Numbered from the stretch's first letter, positions 10,100-20,734 are shown. The stretch: 29,943 nucleotides of DNA from Chara braunii (GCA_003427395.1 BFEA01000055.1:1434986-1464928), one strand, 5' to 3'. The notes: generated by a model from the letters alone, not told the origin. Program-made: numbers and translations.

Positions 10100-10963
10100 G
10101 GCTACCAGCCGGGCCGCCCGAGTCGTTCTATTTTCCCGGGCGGCCTGACCGTGCAAGGACCAGGGAAGGTCCAAAAAGAAAAAAAAAAAAAAAAAAAAAA
10201 AGTTATACAGAAAAAAAAAATAAATAATTTTTGCCTCAGCGTTACCTCAAAATTATTTACCAAATTTGAAACAAAAAATCAAATTAAAAACTAGGCTACC
10301 AGTCTGGCCGCCCGGGTCACACTATTTTCCCGGGCGGTCCGGCCGTGCAAGGACTACGGAAGGTCTCAAAAAAAAAAAAAAAAAAAAAATCATTCAAAAA
10401 ATATGAAAACAAACTATGTTATGCAGAAAAGTAATCTGAACAACTTTTGCCTCAAGGTCACATCGAAATTATTTACCAAGTTTAAATTAAAATTTTAGAT
10501 TACAAAAAATACTAGGCTACTAGCCGGGCCGCCCGGGTCGCGGGTGGCCAGCCCGTGCAAGGACCAATGAAGGTCCCAGCAAAAAAAAAAAAAAAAAAAA
10601 ATCCAAAAAATCCGAAAAAAAACTATGATATGCAGAAAAATACACTGAACAACTTTTGCATGAGAGTCACATCAAGATTCTTTACCAAATTTAAAATAAA
10701 AATTAAAATTTAAAAATATTTTTATTACATTTTTTTTTTTAATTTTTTTGGCCCGGCCGGACAAATGACCCCGGACCACTCTGATAGCCTAGGAAAACAA
10801 AAAATATACATATTTTTATTTTTTTATTTTTTTTTGGCCCAGCCGGGCAAGTGGACCCGGACCACTCTGGTAGCCTAGATTAAAAATTAATTTTTATTTT
10901 TTTATTTTTTATTAATTTTTGGCCCGACCGGGCAAGTGGACCCATACCACTCTAGTAGCTTAG
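10096..10963. repeat. CTTAG target-site duplication pair
   Basis: CTTAG occurs at 10096-10100 and 10959-10963, immediately outside the inserted element. Taking out the insertion with one copy joins ...DPTL to S-ATLQYQAF in a single LINE frame. The true duplication may be the inner TTA, as expected for PIF/Harbinger-type MITEs, or the full five bases. Confidence 0.7.
10100..10959. mobile_element. foldback/MITE-like insertion within the LINE
   Basis: Short ends are roughly inverted: GGCTACCAG at the left and, reading inward from the right, GCTACTAG. The body consists of six GC-rich modules separated by A- or T-rich spacers. Three start with CTAGGCTACCAG-like strings (10098, 10291, 10512), and three end with the inverted form TAGCCTAG or TAGCTTAG (10792, 10878, 10963). 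The first three are about 190-220 bp apart and the last three about 85 bp. There is no transposase frame, so it would depend on enzymes supplied elsewhere. The family is unknown to me. Confidence 0.65.
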
Positions 10964-11080
10964 CGCAACATTACAATATCAAGCTTTTTGCTTGCAATGG
11001 ATGATAGATCTTATTCTTGACAATAATCAACCTTGACAACCTTTGACATTAGAACAAATAAGAAGACTAGCGCCGTTAGC
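10964..11080 (+). pseudogene. LINE post-RT region resuming after the insertion
   Basis: Translation from 10964 gives ATLQYQAFCLQWMIDLILDN, then a stop, then QPLTLEQIRRLAPLA. It continues the frame that broke at 10099. Ordinary protein composition and frame continuity show that this is LINE sequence displaced by the nested element. Confidence 0.65.
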
Positions 11081-12329
11081 CCTTTTTGGGGTCCGCCCCC
11101 TCACTTGGGTAGAGGGTAGTATCTAGAACACCCCCCGACCAAGTTCCCATTCAAGGTTAAATGAGGAGAGAGGTGCAACTCGAGTTGATCTTCTTTTATA
11201 CAACCTATGAGTTTCTCAACTGAAACTTTTGCGCAAACTACCCTTACCAAATAAACTTGTTCCTCTACATTTTGAATAAATCTTGAGGCAACCTTTATAT
11301 GAGAATAGATGGATAACATATGTTAATGGTTGTGTTACAATAACTCTCAACCTCCCTGGTCGCAGTGGGTGAAAAACAAAGTAGTTCGGGTCAAAAACAT
11401 ATGAGACCTATAAAAAAAAAGGGTCGCATTACAACGACACAACTTAGGAGGACAATTCCATATACTCACAGACTCACCCAAAATTTGGACCAGATCATCT
11501 GCTCCATTCCATTAGAATGGGTTAGAGAGTTAAAGAAAAGGGTAAGGTTTCAAAAAGAAGACTGATTAATTATCCCGGATGATCTATAATGATGGTAGTC
11601 GGATAGTGCATCAGATAGAAGAAGAAACTTTTAACAGAAAAATTCCCACAAGAAATGAAAGTTGAAAAAATATTATATTAAAAAAATAGTCCTTCACATT
11701 TAAAAAATTATCATTCCAATGTTCGTTCAATTCTTAAAATTTCCTGTTTTATTTGATAATTTCTCGTTAAAAAATAAGTTTTTAATTCCAACTATATCTA
11801 TTTGTCGAAGATGAAATCAAAATCTGAACGAGTTTTTGAAAAATCTTAATGAAACTTTCATTCTACTAGAACAAATATCTTCTAAATAAGATTGGATTTA
11901 CATATACATAACTGGAAATTCTTATATAGAATGACAGTCTTATTAAAATATTTCATGAACTCATCCAAACTTTCATTTTCTCTCTAGCATGCAGTTGAAA
12001 TAATAATGGATACCCCATTCTCGGAAGGAAAGTTTTCAAGTAGAACTGAAAATTTTAAAAGAGGAATGCCATTTTTTAAGATGGAATGAAAATTTAAAAT
12101 TTAGAATGTAATTTATTATAGAATGATTATTTAATTCAGGGGAATTTTTCAATTGTTGGTTGCTCTCTTCAAAGTAAGCACGAATCACTTTCTCCTTCCT
12201 TCACCGGATAACCAAGTCAAAGTTTCTCCCTTCAAAACAATATTCAGGATTATAGTTTTTTTTTCTCTCTGCAATTAAAGGGTTAAAAGTTTTTCAACCT
12301 CAATGCCTAATTTCAGATTTACCCTTAGA
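11081..12329 (+). other. LINE interior without readable protein
   Basis: AT-rich sequence with no long frame. Isolated traces such as EWVRELKKRVRF (ending near 11560) may be LINE-derived. A GC-rich string at 11077-11106 resembles the imperfect repeat at 3411-3490 and may be another small insertion. Otherwise I see nothing. Confidence 0.4.
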
Positions 12330-12960
12330 CCCAGTTGAATGGGTATGGAAGATTGGTAAAAAGGATAAGCCACACACTTTACAATCCCTTTCATTCAAAG
12401 CAGCGTATTATTTACTGAGACCAATAGTGGACGTTTCATCCATAATAAGGGATCAGTATGTGGGATATTTGCATATCATGTGCAAAAAATCCAACATACA
12501 TATATTTTTAATAAGTTAATCAACAAAGTTTTCCTTCGTACAATGACAAATAATCCATAGATTTCTGCCCACTAATGATTGGTTGATAGACCATACCACC
12601 TTAGAACAACGGGGTCTGATAGTTTCATGGTTTATATCATGTTTATCTGTCTTTCCTAGTAAGAAGATCATAGAGACTATTGAGCACATGTTCTTACAAT
12701 GTCCGGACACAGTTCTGCTATGGAGGAGATGAGACTGTGTGTGGAGAGGTTTAACACGTATTGACTGGCAATGAGACTGGAGAGTTATCATTTTGGAACA
12801 TTGGGAGCCAAATGGTATACAACTTTTAAAATTCCACAGGTTCATGAATTTTTTTCAAATTGGTCGAAAAACTATCCTGTACGTACTTTAATACAAAATG
12901 TGTGTCAACGAAAAGGAAAATGTGAAGTTGGAAGGAGCGAAAACTTCAAAGCTGATAGTC
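12330..12960 (+). pseudogene. LINE C-terminal zinc-binding region
   Basis: Reading through stops, the segment gives WVWKIGKKDKPHTLQSLSFK, then FLINKLINKVFL-like sequence, and ETIEHMFLQCPDTVLLW. This is the 'zf-RVT' layout that closes ORF2 in plant L1 elements: a Trp-rich stretch, an (F/L)xW...L block and a C/H motif. The expected first Cys pair is not clear. The minus-strand frame at 12845-12516 is a shadow of it. Confidence 0.65.
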
Positions 12961-13580
12961 CAATTTGTACATACGGAAATACGGTGTCGAGCGCATCGGT
13001 CCGGCATCGCACGTGGCAGCGCGGGACCCTCTCGGCCGCGTCACGCAGGAGTTGGACCAACCTCGTCACGGACACACAAATGGAGCTTCCTTATGCCGCT
13101 CCGGCCGAGTGTGCCAGCCATACCTCTCGCGAGCCCCTACGACAGGATAGGGCCTACGCGAGACACAACTTACCTCCACCTTACGAAAGCTGTCACCTCC
13201 CTTCGGTGGACGTATCCCCGCTGAGCTACCAGTCCACAATACGAAAGCTACTTAGTTGCAATCGCAGAGGTGGACCAGCCGAGGGCGTTTCTCGTTCGCT
13301 GTAGCATAGGGAGTACGTGCGGTAATACGCCTATCGGACCCACACGCGAACCGACATCTTGGGGGGGCTGAGGTCCCAAGCGCAACTCGTCGTCAGTCGA
13401 CTAGGACGTATCCCACACACCACGCGCACACCACTCTACGAACGCAAAAAAATAAGACACACACACACACACATACAACACAACACAACACAAACAACGC
13501 GACAACGCTCCTAGCCCCTCGGTAGCCAACCCATAACTTTTCGATGCGGAAATCAACTGGGCGTCGCGCACGAGACTTAG
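12961..13580. other. GC-rich non-coding stretch with a Pol III box A-like string
   Basis: Base composition changes sharply near 12965. The plus frames 12771-13304 and 12898-13224 run across the boundary in two registers and look fortuitous. On the minus strand TAGCTCAGCGGG (13228-13217) fits the box A consensus TRGCNNAGYNGG exactly, but no box B or cloverleaf follows. A (CA)n tract and ACAAC repeats occupy 13456-13497. Confidence 0.45.
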
Positions 13581-13587
13581 TATAAAA
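13581..13587 (+). promoter_or_regulatory. TATA-like box
   Basis: TATAAAA sits in an otherwise GC-rich setting (TTAGTATAAAACCGCGCGG), which makes it stand out. It could be the promoter of an unrecognised LTR or transcript that runs into the structured region beyond 14 kb. No start codon or ORF of note follows. Confidence 0.3.
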
Positions 13588-15289
13588 CCGCGCGGATGCA
13601 GGGCCTACTCATATCGACTAGCAATGCAAACGTACGCAAGTAGTCACGATGATGGCGTACCATGTAGTACCCATGAACGCGCGACCCCCGTTAATCTCGA
13701 GGGTCGCGTTCGACACTCAAGTGTCGGCTGACACGCGCCTTGAGGGCTAATCTCTTGATGCTAGACAACCGCCATGCGCGGTTGAACACCACACACCCTC
13801 TTCTGCACTATGTGCACTGTGGGTGGTACACAGGTCCACGCCTGTGGTGGCAGTCGTTTCTCGCAGCCCTGGAGATGAGTCCTACTCTAGGCCTGGGCGG
13901 AAGTCAAGGGGTTTGACTTTGACGGCTGTCACGGACTATAACGTCCAACCATAAAAATCTCTAAAGAGCAAAAAATGAAGGATGGGCCGGAGGTCCCCAT
14001 ATTCCAAAAGAAAGCATGATCTTGGGGTACCCCTCCTCCTTTCGGGTGGTGCCTGCGGCCTGTAATAATCCCAAGCGTTCGTGTATATGTGCGAGGCCCT
14101 TCGATCCCATAACCTTTAGACGCTAGGGCGGCGAAATGCCGCGCGCAGGGCTTCAATATAAAGTCACGCGGTCACAGGCCAGTCCTATACCCACCGACGA
14201 TGCTAGTCATACGTGGTGATCGCGATTCTGGCCTCGCGATATTGAATGGCTGAAGGAATATATCGCGAGGGACCACCCCTCACGATATTGAACAGCTGAA
14301 GGACATGCCGTTCGGCCCTCGCGGCATTTCCGCCTTCAGGGTTGGGTGTCTTGACGGCCAATGCAGATAGGCTCAGTACAAGGGGAGGTTCCTCCACGAC
14401 AGAGCCTAGGGTTGGGGATGTCATGAACAAGGACCTTGAATCTCGGCCCAGGACCAACGTCCGACTAAGAAGCCCCCAAGAAGTTAATAAGAAAAAGGGG
14501 AGGTTATTCAATGTGCCTCTAAGTCCTAGCCTCTGAGCAGGCTTTTAAGATGAGGTCCTTTAGACCTTGCGGACACCCACCATAGGTACATCCAAACATA
14601 CACGCATAAGGGAGGTAGAGTTGCGACTATCACTTCTCACAGGCACAGTGAGGCTCCTTACAACCATATGTATATATATGGGATCGCAGATAATCCAAAT
14701 CCAAAATCCGAGCCACATGACATATCTGCAATCATATCCAGAATCGAACGCCAAACACGCACTACACGGAGTCAACCCCAACCAATCTCCGCACTCATAC
14801 CCCTTGCTTTAGCCATGCAAGCCCCAATCTCCTGTCCAACCAACCATAATTAAATACTCAATACCTTTGTCAAATGGCCATTTAATAAAAGTCCGGGTAA
14901 AACCCTTACCAAACAATAAAGTCACCAGGGCTAAAACCTTTTAGGCTGGGTATGGAGAGTGAGTTGGAATTGAGTCGTAGATCGACGAATCGGCAACCGA
15001 CCTGTTATCAGTGATAACTGAAGAGGATCCTCCCGGGACCAAGTTGAATCTAATCCAGATCTCGAATCAAATTGATTAAAATGGTCTGTAACACACGATA
15101 GGTCAATGCCCACCGCTAAATTTATAAGTTTATGGGAAATAACCTCTATATCACGATCTCATTCAAATCATCCTAATTAACTAAGCCTAGGCCTACCCTT
15201 AACAGTGCCCAAAGCAAAGATAGACCTTGACAGAGTCTCCCGTATACAGGGTGAATTGCTAAAATCGCCACCTGTCAGACTATAATCTA
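13588..15289. other. no gene recognised; possible LTR-like start
   Basis: TGTCACGGAC at about 13926 resembles the first bases of some plant gypsy LTRs, but no matching second LTR, primer-binding site or TSD was found. Frames such as minus 14511-14203 and plus 14567-14812 have opposed shadows and no domains. A short direct repeat CTC.CGATATTGAA..GCTGAAGGA occurs at 14234 and 14279. Confidence 0.45.
14232..14270. repeat. perfect 11-bp inverted repeat
   Basis: CCTCGCGATAT (14232-14242) and ATATCGCGAGG (14260-14270) flank a 17-base loop that includes the GGCTGAAGGA half of the local direct repeat. The next copy, at 14279, has lost its pairing partner but is followed by another stem (ATGCCG / CGGCAT). 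Confidence 0.8.
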
Positions 15290-15640
15290 TCTCCTTTAAA
15301 CTAAGAAAATTTCGGCAACGCTTCCCATAGAAAAAATGCGTTTTCAGAATTTGTATCAGCCCAAATATGAAAACAGAATTAACCTTCGACCTCCCAGAGT
15401 CCAATTTTTGTTTAACTCTCTGAATTAGCAAAAATTTGGGCAGCAATCCCTTTAGAAAGGGAGACTTCTCTGATTTTTACTAAGCCATATACGAACCTTC
15501 GACAAGTTGAACTTTGAAAAGTCAAAATTTTGGCTAATTCCTTGGATTTGCGAAAATTTCGGCAGCGCTCCCCGTAGAGAAAGTCACTTACCAAAATTTA
15601 TGCAAGCCCAAGTATAACAAACGATCTCAGAAAATGCGAG
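15290..15640. repeat. about 120-bp tandem repeat, three diverged copies
   Basis: Three copies start near 15300, 15421 and 15541. Each begins with an AAAATTTCGGCAGCGCTCCC-like block (GGCAACGCTTCCC and GGGCAGCAATCCC in the diverged copies), then CCC.TAGA, a GCAAGCCC-AA-TAT-like segment, and CCTTCGAC in two of them. A fourth, isolated copy of the core (GTTCCGGCAGGGCTCCCG) is at about 17012-17030. The CGGCAG...CCCC string resembles a motif I associate with LTRs of plant retroelements; that link is from memory and unverified. Confidence 0.7.
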
Positions 15641-15896
15641 AATCGATCTAAGTAAAATAAGGTTCCCTAAGAAAATGCAGGAATTTAGACTAACTCCTAT
15701 CCCTCTAGCACGTGACGAGCCTCTAAAGCAACTACCTGTCAACCTGAAACTCAGACCAAGTAGTGATCTCATTCAACCACATGCAATATCAACCACAAAG
15801 GTAAGTACTCTCACCAACCCTAAGTCAACTTAGCAAACAATAGTTCGTAGTCTTTCAATGATTTAACCCTTTATACCCAGCCTACATTGGGCATAA

Positions 15897-16718
15897 AGTC
15901 AGGCCATCCAATCTTATAGAACATGTCTGACTCAGCCATCAAATATACACGAACAGGTTGCACAACTACTTTTCTCTTCCTTTGGGCATATGACTAAGCC
16001 ATTCATCTTAGAAACAATGCTTCGTTGCCCTGACCTGTTTAATACCCAAGTTATATATATATCTCTGAACTTAGTTTTCAAAGGGGTGTAGGACTGAGCC
16101 ATTCATCTTAGAAACAATGCTCAGCTGACCCATGTTACCCTCAACTTTACTCTTAATTATACTCTCTTCAGCTTATGATAAGCTATAGTCAGACCATCCA
16201 ATCTTATGGAACCCGTGCCTGACTAGCCTGTTCATAGATAGAATAGTATAAGGTATAACCAAATTATAACCTTTTGGGTTATAACATGTGCGAGGCATTG
16301 GGCCAGACCATCCAATCTTATGGAACATGTCTAGTTCTCCCCCAGGTTCATTTATCTCTGAACCATCTGTGTGCTGCATGAGTCCAAAGCCATCCAATCT
16401 TATGGAACATGCTTTGTCCTTAGCCAAAGTTACCCCCTCAGAACGAAACAGGAAGAGGCTGAGCCGTCCAATCTTATGGACTTGCTCAGACCTCCTCGAT
16501 CAGAAACTAATGAAACAGAATAAACCCCAACTAAACACGGCAACCAGGCCGTCTAATCTTATGGACCAGGCTTGGCTCCTGAAAGTCAACCACAGTCAAA
16601 CCCTCACAAATCAGAGCAATCAGACCATCTAATCTTATGGAACTTGTCTGATTCTCAATGCAGTTCAAAAAATAAAACACAGCAGTCAGGCCATCCAATC
16701 TTATGAAACATGCCTGAC
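15897..16718. repeat. array of ten hairpins with variable, co-changing stems and constant ATCTTA loop
   Basis: Ten copies centre near 15914, 16009, 16109, 16206, 16319, 16400, 16474, 16560, 16636 and 16702, spaced 66-113 bases. Core: stem, CATCCA, ATCTTA, TGGAACAT, stem. Outer arms (5'/3'): AGTCAGGC/GTCTGACT, AAGC/GCTT, CTGAGC/GCTCAG, TAGTCAG/CTGACTA, AGAC/GTCT, CAAAGC/GCTTTG, CTGAGC/GCTCAG, CCAGGC/GCTTGG, AATCAGAC/GTCTGATT, GTCAGGC/GCCTGAC. Arms differ between copies yet remain complementary, including G-U pairs. The inner stem TCCA/TGGA becomes TTC/GAA in copies 2 and 3 while ATCTTA is kept. The base pair next to the inner loop is C-G in every copy. No coding frame explains it. The pattern suggests selection on RNA or single-strand structure; function is unknown. 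Confidence 0.85.
16264..16284. repeat. 8-bp hairpin inside the hairpin array
   Basis: TTATAACC, five bases, then GGTTATAA. It lies in the spacer between array copies 4 and 5 and belongs to neither. The next spacer holds another stem, GGTTCA/TGAACC (16345-16364). Confidence 0.7.
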
Positions 16719-16719
16719 C

Positions 16720-18480
16720 CCACAGAACCCTTTCAATCTCAAGCAAACCTGCCTTCCTCCCACCCTTCCCTCCGATGCACCCCTTTGTTACAATCTGCTT
16801 TCCGTTAAGCAAAGACACTGAAATTGCCATTACACGTACGTTCCTTTACTTAGTCTGGGTTATGTCCTGACAATCAAACCCAACGTCAAATACAGGATGC
16901 ACGCAATACACTCAGTCAGATGCATAGCAATATGTATAGATAGGGGTTATAACTGGGTTCATAAAGGGAGGGTAATGATTACCTTTCAATTCCCTGCCTC
17001 CAGAACCCCTCTTAAGTTCCGGCAGGGCTCCCGCAATCGGTGGGGCGAACCTCTTACAAGACCTTGGCGCGGATTACGGGTTGCAATCCCGCCTGCCGCT
17101 TTCCTCTCAGCACCAAATAGATTAGACTTAGAGTAAGAAGGGGAGAAGCAGAAAGGCTTAGTCTCTCAGATCCAAGGAGGGTGCACTCAGACTCGCAGGA
17201 GAGGGCCTTGTTGCCTTGACGCGCCAGAGGACCCCTCAATGGCGGCCAGGTCACCCAGCAGCTTGATCAATGCCGAAGTCAACGCTGCCAACGCTAGCTC
17301 TCTGACGAATCTTCAATTCGCAGCAATACCTCCCCTCCTCAAGCTTGACCGTGCCACCCGCCCCACTACCTTAATCTTAGTCAGCGCCGCTGCCGCACTG
17401 TAACACCCACCTCCCTCGCTCTTTACCAGAATACACTGCCCCACCCCAAGAGGCCGTGCCCCCATGTGGCGCACCTTACGCCTTGATTCAAATGCCAACT
17501 GGATGCAGCTACCTCAGTTGAGAACTCCGTGCTCAGCAAGATCCCAGCGCTGCCCAACTGACACCCAGTATCCGCAACAAGACACACGACGCGTACTGCA
17601 GATCCTCGTCGAGATACAACAAGCTGTACCCAGAAGCCAATGAGTTATACACAGCGAGGGTCAGCAACGGCTTGTGCCAGTCTGCAGTGGCCGCCCACAA
17701 TGGCTGCCCGATGGTATAGCAACAACCTCAGCCAACGCCACAAGCAGGGTGCACTCGCTCCAAGTCGCCCCAAAAGGAAAGGCCCCGCACTGGAAAGAGG
17801 CACACGGAGGCCCCCCCCCTCTGTGAGATCGCTTCAGCAAGTGTGTTCACCCTTGTGGCCACATGTACGCCATCGCCAGGTACGCACTACAGCCCGACTT
17901 CATAGGCATGCTCCTCTGCACACCAGTGAAGCGGGGAACACTGCTCCCACAACCCAGACGAGCCAGGCGAGCTTACCTTTAACGCAGGACGACCAGGTAC
18001 GCCCTCTCTCGCTTCCTCCTCCGCTGTTTTGATCACATCCTTCCGAGCACCCAGAGCCCGATCGTCGCGACGGACGAGGTGTTCGCCACCGCAGTAGGTA
18101 AGCCTTCAACCCCTCGTGTCGGACCCCACTGTCCCACCGGGAGGGCGAGCAAAACCGAATGCACCTTCAACTAGGACATGGCTAGGTGCATCGACACCTA
18201 AACGCCCCGCTCTCCCGTTACAGTTCTTGCCGCCTGCATGCAAAGTCTGCCCACCAATCTAAAAATCTGAGTTTAGCGTCGGACTCGCCGTTCTTCGAAC
18301 CCCCGCGATACCCCTCCCCCCTTTCTCGTTTCCCTCTCGGTGCATCCGCCTCCTCCGCCACCCACCGCACGATCCCCCTCTTTACTAACTCTAATTCTAG
18401 TCCCCTACTCCCAAAACCAACCACGACATCACCCTCGGCCTATTGAAAAGACTCAGTATTGGATCTTAAATCGCGGGGAT
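16720..18480. other. no gene recognised
   Basis: Frames 16897-17136, 17640-18032 (plus) and 18109-17900 (minus) are short, overlap on opposite strands and show no domain. TGTAACACCC at about 17400 is a common first decamer of plant LTRs, but no partner was found. Confidence 0.5.
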
Positions 18481-18497
18481 CGGTCGTGAAACGACCG
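18481..18497. repeat. 7-bp hairpin
   Basis: CGGTCGT, GAA, ACGACCG: a tight stem with a three-base loop. No T run follows on either strand, so a terminator reading has no support. Confidence 0.7.
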
Positions 18498-20128
18498 AGC
18501 TATGTTGACTTCTCCTCTCCACCTTCCCTTCCCGCCATAGCTCCGGCGCAGTCCCTTCTCTCTACTTCTCCTATCCTACTAACCTATCACTAGAACTAAC
18601 ATCGGATTCAGACTCGCCCGGGGCTAGAACCCCAAGCTCACTTCTTCCCTCGCCTCAATTCACTACGTAACAGGGAAGGTCTCCACTCCCCTTTCTCTCC
18701 ACCGCCTTTCCATAGCTCCACCACACTCCTCACACCTCGCACGTACCTAGCCCCCTTTCCCGTCCAAATCCACTCCGTCGCCTTCGACACCCTGTCGGCC
18801 TCATCCCCGACTACCCGATTCGGCAGCGCCTAATGCAACAGTCTGCCCGACGGCTTCACCTCTCCTCCCTGTTGTCGCCAACAACTTCCCGATACCGTAC
18901 AGCCTGGCAGCGCCCGATTCCAAAAAAATTTCTCAACTGACGGGCCATCCTTACTTATGAGGCCCGCCCGTCCGCCCGGGCTATACTACTCCCCCTACAT
19001 CGCCCGACTTCCCGCCAAGCGTCCCAACGATTCGGCTGGGGCGGTGCCCCGTGGCGGTACCAAAGGCCGCCCGACCTCCTCGACTTCGCCCTGCTAGTGG
19101 GTGAGGGATGGGGCGGACACCGCCCCCTTTTGCACGCACCTTTCCCAATCTGCGTCCGGGTTCATTCCCGGTATCTTTCACCTTGCCCCCGTCAGCCTGT
19201 ACGCACCCGGCGCGATCTGCGTCTGGGTTCGTCCAGGGCCTTCGCACACCTTCCTTACATAGCGACAACGCAGATCTTCCGGTATCGTCCCAGTTTTCAA
19301 CGGATGCCCCGAAGGACCTCGCTCCGGCCGGCGCGGCCCGGCCTCCCAATCAGCTGATGGGCGTACCACTGGGCCAGACCCTCGGGCCCGAGCAGCCGCC
19401 ATAGCGTCACGCTCCTCAACAGAACGAGACCTGTGGATGATAAATAAATAAAAAAAGAAACAAAAACAGTATAAAATAAATGTAACATATAAAAAAAATT
19501 CCTAACAAGGGAAGGGGACTGCTGGTACCCTACTACCCCGTAGGTCGGGTCCATTGCCGTGCCAAAACCAAAAAGGGATAGCCCCACCGAGCCCTCAACC
19601 CCCTCAGTTTCCCCCATAGCTCTCCGCCGCCGCTGCGTTGATGCCCAGCGGGCTTGATCCCTGAACCTCTGCAACAATAATCTGACACCGTAACCTATAG
19701 GGCTATGCCCCATCTTGGAACAACCAGGCGCGGATTCCGATATAAAGTGGTGCCGCGCGATACCTAGGTCTGGGAAGAATGACCTAGGCCCCTTTTTCCT
19801 ACCTACAACCAGCGTGCCAACGCTAGGCACCCACCCCTGCTTACTTAGACCGCGCCGCAGCCGCCCCGTGCGCCACCCTGTATGCCAACCCTTCCATCGG
19901 TCGCGCGCGCCAACCAAGACGAACCTCTATTCCTTAACTAGGTCCGTAACACGGTTCGGGTTGGTCGACTAGACCGGCCGCCTACTCAATCAGAAAAATC
20001 ACACGCGCGCCTTAAAACTGCGCGCCCACATATCTCCTAACTATGCCAAGGCGGCTGCCGGACGAGGCTGTACCTCGCACGACTTATTTCGACCAAACCC
20101 ATTTTTTCTGTCATCTGCAAAAACCAGG
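18498..20128. other. no gene recognised; GC-rich open frames only
   Basis: The longest frame is minus 19917-19297 (206 codons), overlapped by minus 19349-18981 and by several plus frames, as expected in GC-rich DNA. It is Arg/Gly-rich with one hydrophobic stretch (FFYMLHLFYTVFVSFFIYL) that arises from an AT-rich patch at 19440-19500. No family match comes to mind. Confidence 0.5.
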
Positions 20129-20154
20129 GCGGATACCCTTGTAAGGGTATCCGC
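20129..20154. repeat. near-perfect 26-bp palindrome
   Basis: GCGGATACCCTT (20129-20140), two bases, AAGGGTATCCGC (20143-20154). Twelve perfect pairs with a two-base centre could form a cruciform or be a dimeric protein-binding site. Confidence 0.85.
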
Positions 20155-20453
20155 GCCGACAACCTACCTGACTATATGAAGCGACGTCCCCGTCGCTACG
20201 CCAAATCAGAAAGCTATAGATTCATCCGTACCCCAAATGCTGACGAGAATGGAACCAATCCGATTAGCCGACAGACTCAGGGTTGAGACCTCCAACAATC
20301 TGTGCCGACATAACTATATGCCGCCAGGGTTTCCATTGTCCTGACGCTAGGACGCCGGTGTATTATGCATCAATACTACAACATAAGTTTCAAAGGCCAC
20401 CTCAAACCGCCCTCTCCTCTTTGTCCTAGACAAACGCCGACTTCTCGTTGGGT

Positions 20454-20498
20454 GTCCCTGTTAGACTCTTTCTCGTAAGCAGAGTCATACCCAGGGAC
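20454..20498. repeat. two-stem hairpin
   Basis: Outer arms GTCCCTG (20454-20460) and CAGGGAC (20492-20498) enclose inner arms GACTCT (20464-20469) and AGAGTC (20481-20486) around an 11-base loop. The layout of outer stem, internal loop and inner stem is the same as in the 15.9-16.7 kb array, though the sequence differs. Confidence 0.7.
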
Positions 20499-20675
20499 GT
20501 GGGCCTTAAACGAGACCTCAGAAGACACTCTCGCCTTCCTCATGAAAATTCTCACAATCGAGTATATATATATACGTATACGTAAATCTCCTCTCAGCCT
20601 CTTCTGCAGCCTAGTACAGAAAGGTTAAGTCTTCGTCCTTGCCCACCATAGCCTGGTCGATCGAGCCAGGTCTAC

Positions 20676-20734
20676 GACCTATCGCATTGTTAGCTTAGCG
20701 ACAGTACCCTTCGTTGGTTACTCAACGATAGGTC
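20676..20734. repeat. 9-bp inverted repeat
   Basis: GACCTATCG (20676-20684) and CGATAGGTC (20726-20734) are exact reverse complements. The right arm overlaps an alternative pairing CGTTG/CAACG (20712-20727), so two mutually exclusive folds are possible. Just upstream is CCTGG...CCAGG (20652-20670). Confidence 0.7.

Larger units (their letters stand above)
7815..12960 (+). mobile_element. degenerate L1-type LINE retrotransposon
   Basis: About 5.1 kb of AT-rich sequence contains, in order, an endonuclease scrap (AGDFN), a reverse transcriptase (PITLL, IDFEKTYDHVD, RQGDPL, FVDD) and a C-terminal region with the zinc-binding reverse-transcriptase signature (ETIEHMFLQCP). This is the usual ORF2 order of plant L1-like elements, which make DNA copies by nicking the target and priming reverse transcription there. 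ORF1 and most of the endonuclease are missing or unreadable. Many stops and frameshifts make it a dead, probably 5'-truncated copy. A foldback element is nested at 10100-10959. No poly(A) tail or target-site duplication was found; the right edge is placed where base composition jumps. Confidence 0.85.

Noticed and set aside
13217-13228. tRNA gene on the minus strand
   Set aside because: Only box A matches; no box B, anticodon arm or acceptor stem can be formed.
12771-13304. 177-residue plus-strand ORF at the LINE border
   Set aside because: It crosses the composition boundary, mixing LINE sequence with unrelated GC-rich DNA, and two other frames are open over the same stretch.
15897-16718. 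CRISPR array
   Set aside because: Repeats vary in sequence, the spacers are uneven, and the context is eukaryotic with retroelements; no cas gene is present.
13926-17410. LTR starting with TGTCACGGAC or TGTAACACCC
   Set aside because: No second copy, primer-binding site or target-site duplication could be found, so only the resemblance is recorded.
19297-19917. 206-residue minus-strand protein
   Set aside because: GC-rich chance frame with overlapping frames on both strands, no domain, and a hydrophobic stretch that comes from an AT-rich patch.
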